From Candidatus Bathycorpusculum fermentans (GTDB lineage Archaea > Thermoproteota > Bathyarchaeia > Bathyarchaeales > Bathycorpusculaceae): 16,385 bases of DNA. Of the stretch, positions 13,509 to 16,385 are shown piece after piece. The notes beneath the pieces were generated by a model. It did not search any database. It was not told where the DNA came from and worked only from the letters and a program-made list of their open reading frames with translations. Where the stretch lies: the NCBI GenBank assembly GCA_009787175.1, contig WRGM01000147.1, positions 1-16,385 on the forward strand. Direction: 5' to 3'. Every line of letters begins with the position of its first letter. The stretch's first letter is position 1. The position numbers and the translations under genes are program-made.

Positions 13509-15435
13509 GACTGAAAAATTTTTGCACCTCTTTTGCTAGGACTCCGTCTTGGTCGGGTAATGTTTTCATTCCAGTATTTACCCATGAGGGTAGAAAGCTT
13601 CTACAATAGCCCGTTGCGTATCGTGAATCTAAAAAGATTATAACACCCCTATCATCAAGAGTGCGTACTGGTCGGCCTGCAGCTTGCGAAGCTTTTTTCA
13701 TTGCGGGCAATATATAGCCGTATTCGCGTCCAAAACGTGCAAAACATTTCTCGTAATAGTCAATCTGTGCCTTTACACGAGGTGTCGGCTCAGCATAGGG
13801 TACTCCAACAATTATCACAGAGTTCATTTGATCACCTGGGAAATCAACACCTTCAGAGGTTCTACCGCCTAAAACGCCAAGAAATACTGCACCCATTTTA
13901 TTTCCGCATGATTTAAAGTCAGACACGAGTTTTTCGTTTTGCTTAGAGGTCATACCTCGCTCTTCTTTGTATAATGGCCTATCTAATGCTAAAGTTAAGC
14001 CTTCAGTAAGCAGAGAGTTCATAACATCAAATGAGGCGACAAATATTCCTGTATTTCTAGGAGTATTTTCCACAACTTCAACTATTCGTTTAATCATAGT
14101 TTTATACATTACTGGTGTGCGTTTTTCCATAGCTGTAGTGACGCCGCAGCAGACGGCTGAGAAAATGTGTTCTTTTGGAAACGGGGAGGGAGCGATAAAT
14201 TGTGCAGAATTATGAGGCAGCTGAGTTATTTTTAGATATGCATCAAGTGGCTGTAGTGTGCCGGACATTACAACGTTAGCGTATGTTGCAGAGAAGACGG
14301 GTTCAGTGATTTTTGATGGATTTAAAGAGACTATTTCTAGTTTTGCGGTTTTTTGGTTTTTTTCAGTATAGTACCGACAGGCGACGTTGATATATGAGCT
14401 ATCGTCGCAGGTTTCAAGCCAGTATAGTAAAAAGTCTGATAGGGAATTTACGTAGCTGCGGGGGTTTTTGCCTTCTGCTAGCATGCTACGTCTGATCCCC
14501 GCGCCGACTTCGTGCATTTTCTCAAAAAAGTCGCGGGGATTGGATATACCGCATTTTTGAATTATATCAATTATTCTACTCGCATCTACTATTTCTTCAC
14601 GGCTAATATTGTCTGTTAATTTTTCTATTTCTTCACGGAAAAAGTGAGCGAACTGTTCAATGTCTTTATAACCGTAATAATTAGCCTCCAGCTCGGCTTG
14701 TCGTAGAACAAATAATGAGAGATTGCTACTAGAAATGTCAACGGCTGTGTCAGGCAAGTTATGTGCTTCATCGACTACGAGAATGATTTTTGAAAGATCA
14801 GTATTTATATGCTTTAAGAAAGCTGTGCGAATAAGTGGGTCGAAAGCGTACAGATAGCTTAATGCTATAACTTTTGTATCAGCTAATGATGCCTTAACAA
14901 GTTCATATGGACATAATTCTCTCTTTTTGCAAATCTGCTGAATTTCAGTTGCAGTATAGGGCTTTGTTGCCAACTGTTTAACCAGTTGAAGGTAATCATA
15001 AGTTTGCAGATCTACATTTTTATAGTAAAGACAGCGCCCTTTAGATTTTAAGAGGTCACACATTTCCATAAGGGATCTTGAGTCAAAAGCGCCATTAGCA
15101 GCAAACGCGTTAAGACACATCTCATTACGCCCTTTAATAGATATACCACTAACAGGATGTTTTTTGTATATCATACGTAACTCATCGATAACACGCTCAT
15201 GTTGCCTATGAGTTCTAGCGACATAGAGAATTTTGAGTTTTTTCTCAATAGCCACTGGTAAACATGCGGAAAGCGCAGATATTGTTTTACCTAAACCGTT
15301 GCTACCTTCAATTAGCACAGATTGCCTAGCATTTACAGCATTATGAATGGTAGTAATGAACTGGTCCTGATGTGCACGTACCTCTGAGTAGGGAAAGTAC
15401 TCTATTACACGTGGCGGAAGCGTAGATAAGGACAT
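13489..15435 (-). CDS. XPD/Rad3-family iron-sulphur DNA helicase
   Basis: This superfamily 2 5'-3' DNA helicase of the XPD/DinG group has 648 residues. The Q-motif region is YSEVRAHQDQF, Walker A is EGSNGLGKT (43-51) and the DEAH box is VVDEAHN (D222 to H225). Motif VI is QAAGRPVR, near residue 590. The iron-sulphur domain cysteines fit the XPD order: C107 (NEMC), C126 (EMC), C135 (GRCLYY) and C175 (LCPYE). The Arch domain follows the DEAH box. The MSGTLQP and SEGVDFPG stretches are typical of helicase domain 2. The ATG follows the nth stop directly, and a GGGAG sits eight bases upstream within nth. A shared operon with endonuclease III points to DNA repair. Confidence 0.95.
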   Translation of the reverse strand: MSLSTLPPRVIEYFPYSEVRAHQDQFITTIHNAVNARQSVLIEGSNGLGKTISALSACLPVAIEKKLKILYVARTHRQHERVIDELRMIYKKHPVSGISIKGRNEMCLNAFAANGAFDSRSLMEMCDLLKSKGRCLYYKNVDLQTYDYLQLVKQLATKPYTATEIQQICKKRELCPYELVKASLADTKVIALSYLYAFDPLIRTAFLKHINTDLSKIILVVDEAHNLPDTAVDISSSNLSLFVLRQAELEANYYGYKDIEQFAHFFREEIEKLTDNISREEIVDASRIIDIIQKCGISNPRDFFEKMHEVGAGIRRSMLAEGKNPRSYVNSLSDFLLYWLETCDDSSYINVACRYYTEKNQKTAKLEIVSLNPSKITEPVFSATYANVVMSGTLQPLDAYLKITQLPHNSAQFIAPSPFPKEHIFSAVCCGVTTAMEKRTPVMYKTMIKRIVEVVENTPRNTGIFVASFDVMNSLLTEGLTLALDRPLYKEERGMTSKQNEKLVSDFKSCGNKMGAVFLGVLGGRTSEGVDFPGDQMNSVIIVGVPYAEPTPRVKAQIDYYEKCFARFGREYGYILPAMKKASQAAGRPVRTLDDRGVIIFLDSRYATGYCRSFLPSWVNTGMKTLPDQDGVLAKEVQKFFSLTAVSP

Positions 15436-16113
15436 TTAAAATGCTCCCTTAGTTTCACAGTAACCATTAATAGGACAACTATTACAGAGGGGTTTTTGAG
15501 CTTTACAGAATTGACGCCCGTGACCAATTAAAAGTTGATGAGCAAACAAATAGTCGTTTTCAGCAAACAATTTTTGCAGACTTGAACGGACGACTTCATA
15601 ACCACCTGTTTTAGGGGCAATCCCCAGACGTTTAGAAACACGATTAACATGAGTATCTACAGGTATTGTGGGTTTTTGGGCAGAAAAAAGCAACACCACA
15701 TCCGCTGTTTTAGGTCCAACACCGGGCATGTCTGTAAAAATTTTTCTTGCTTCCTCAAGAGGCAAGACTAAAATCGCGTTTAAAGAACCATTGTACTTTT
15801 CCTGAATTATTTTTGAGACCGCTTGTATTGTACATACTTTATTCTTGTAGAGCCCTGCGGGTTTTATGCATTCTTCAATTTGTACAGCATCAGCTTCTAT
15901 AAGTGACTTTGGAGTGATACGGAAACGGTGTTTTAGCCGTGTAAAGGCAGTATCAGTGTTCTTGTCTGCCGTGTTTTGTGAGATAATAGTAATTATAAGA
16001 GTTTCAAATGGATCACTTTTTGCTTTAACAAGACTTGGCACAGCTACTGTCAATTTAAGAATATTGAGCATTTCTTCCGTCTGAGCTGTAACCAACATGT
16101 TATATCCCTGCAT
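15436..16113 (-). CDS. nth: Endonuclease III, DNA glycosylase/AP lyase
   Basis: This base-excision repair enzyme removes oxidised pyrimidines and cuts the strand by beta-elimination. It has 225 residues. The helix-hairpin-helix is MPGVGPKTADVV (129-140), with the lyase lysine K135. The catalytic Asp is D153 in IPVDTHVNRVSKRLG. The C-terminal iron-sulphur loop has the exact C-x6-C-x2-C-x5-C spacing (C203, C210, C213, C219). ISQNTADKNT near 44-53 is the substrate-side loop. Two starts are possible: ATG 16113, nearly leaderless from a TATA element at 16141-16150, or ATG 16098, preceded by GGGAT. The helicase gene follows immediately. Confidence 0.94.
   Translation of the reverse strand: MQGYNMLVTAQTEEMLNILKLTVAVPSLVKAKSDPFETLIITIISQNTADKNTDTAFTRLKHRFRITPKSLIEADAVQIEECIKPAGLYKNKVCTIQAVSKIIQEKYNGSLNAILVLPLEEARKIFTDMPGVGPKTADVVLLFSAQKPTIPVDTHVNRVSKRLGIAPKTGGYEVVRSSLQKLFAENDYLFAHQLLIGHGRQFCKAQKPLCNSCPINGYCETKGAF
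15444..15448 (-). promoter_or_regulatory. Ribosome binding site for the XPD-like helicase, inside nth
   Basis: GGGAG on the minus strand lies eight bases before the helicase ATG at 15435 and within the last codons of nth. It shows that the helicase can start its own translation although no bases separate the two genes. Confidence 0.6.
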
Positions 16114-16140
16114 TAACGTTAAATTAATGATTTATCAGAC

Positions 16141-16150
16141 TATAAATAGC
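16141..16150 (-). promoter_or_regulatory. Putative TATA box for the nth-helicase operon
   Basis: GCTATTTATA on the minus strand is centred about 32 bases upstream of ATG 16113. The implied start site lies a few bases before that ATG, or about 20 bases before the alternative ATG at 16098. It is a pattern match only. Confidence 0.4.
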
Positions 16151-16183
16151 ATTGTAACGTTTTAAGCATAAATTAAAAGTTAA

Positions 16184-16385
16184 GTATGTATTTAGCTCTC
16201 AGCAAAAATTTCGTTAACATTTAACCTTTCATGCCATTTTTTGCACAACAAACACAGCTACATATGCAAATTCATGTATAGATACTTTAATAAAAACGTA
16301 TGTATTTAGCTCTCGGCGAAAATTTCGTTAACATTTAACCTTTCATGCCATTTTTTGCACAACAAACACAGCTACATATGCAAAT
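16184..16385. repeat. Direct tandem repeat, 114-base period, cut by the window end
   Basis: Bases 16184-16271 recur at 16298-16385 with only two mismatches, giving a period of 114 bases. Bases 16272-16297 are the part of the first unit whose partner lies beyond the window, so it is not known whether they repeat too. On the minus strand each copy holds a short frame between a TAG and a TAA, with codons reading CLLCKKWHERLNVNEIFAES. Both mismatches are synonymous in that frame (TTT/TTC and GCT/GCC). No start codon with a Shine-Dalgarno is visible. It may be a duplicated 3' end of a gene lying beyond the window, or a longer satellite array. Confidence 0.85.

Noticed and set aside
16184..16385. 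CRISPR array
   Set aside because: The repeat unit is at least 88 bases with a 114-base period, far longer than CRISPR repeats. Only two copies are visible and no cas genes are nearby.

Overview
The window looks like chromosomal DNA from an AT-rich archaeon, most likely of the TACK group and plausibly a Bathyarchaeia member. The lineage is an inference. It rests on a crenarchaeal-type family B polymerase (PolB1-like), an archaeal oligosaccharyltransferase (AglB/STT3), a CDP-archaeol synthase, an XPD helicase with a four-cysteine iron-sulphur motif, a Clp1-type RNA 5'-kinase, leaderless-looking promoters and rare GTG/TTG starts. There is no rRNA, no convincing tRNA and no intact mobile element.

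Layout, left to right. A promoter (1-191) leads into polB (plus). polB converges tail to tail on a minus-strand N-glycosylation pair: aglB, then a dolichol/undecaprenol-phosphate sugar-1-phosphate transferase of the AglH/Alg7 type. Upstream of aglB, also on the minus strand, are a 55-residue zinc-ribbon protein (too short for usual ORF cut-offs) and a class I methyltransferase. At 7.1-7.33 kb there is a divergent promoter region that also holds a 38-codon transposase N-terminal remnant. Then comes a plus-strand operon: topA, a 76-residue zinc-finger protein sharing an ATGA overlap, and a three-helix membrane protein. By eye, that membrane protein resembles the transmembrane part of eukaryotic OST3/OST6. 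The 377-base gap at 10.08-10.45 kb holds a T-rich terminator and a broken glycosyltransferase-like fragment.

From 10.45 to 11.7 kb, carS and a RadB-like recombinase paralogue lie on the minus strand. A single AT-rich TATA-like palindrome (11737-11750) appears to drive both this pair and a divergent plus-strand pair: a predicted RuvC/YqgF-fold nuclease and a Clp1-like polynucleotide kinase. The Clp1-like gene overlaps by 20 bases the 3' end of a minus-strand repair operon, endonuclease III (nth) followed with zero gap by an XPD-like helicase. The last 200 bases hold a 114-bp-period direct repeat cut by the window edge.

Two themes dominate. The first is DNA replication and repair: polymerase, topoisomerase, RadB, RuvC-like nuclease, XPD and Nth. 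The second is the membrane and cell surface: AglB, the AglH-like enzyme, the OST3/6-like candidate and CarS. The best candidates for new biology are the OST3/6-like protein next to topA, the sugar-phosphate transferase that lacks its first membrane helix and has an active-site Asp-to-Asn change, and the terminal tandem repeat whose two copies differ only synonymously in a short reading frame.
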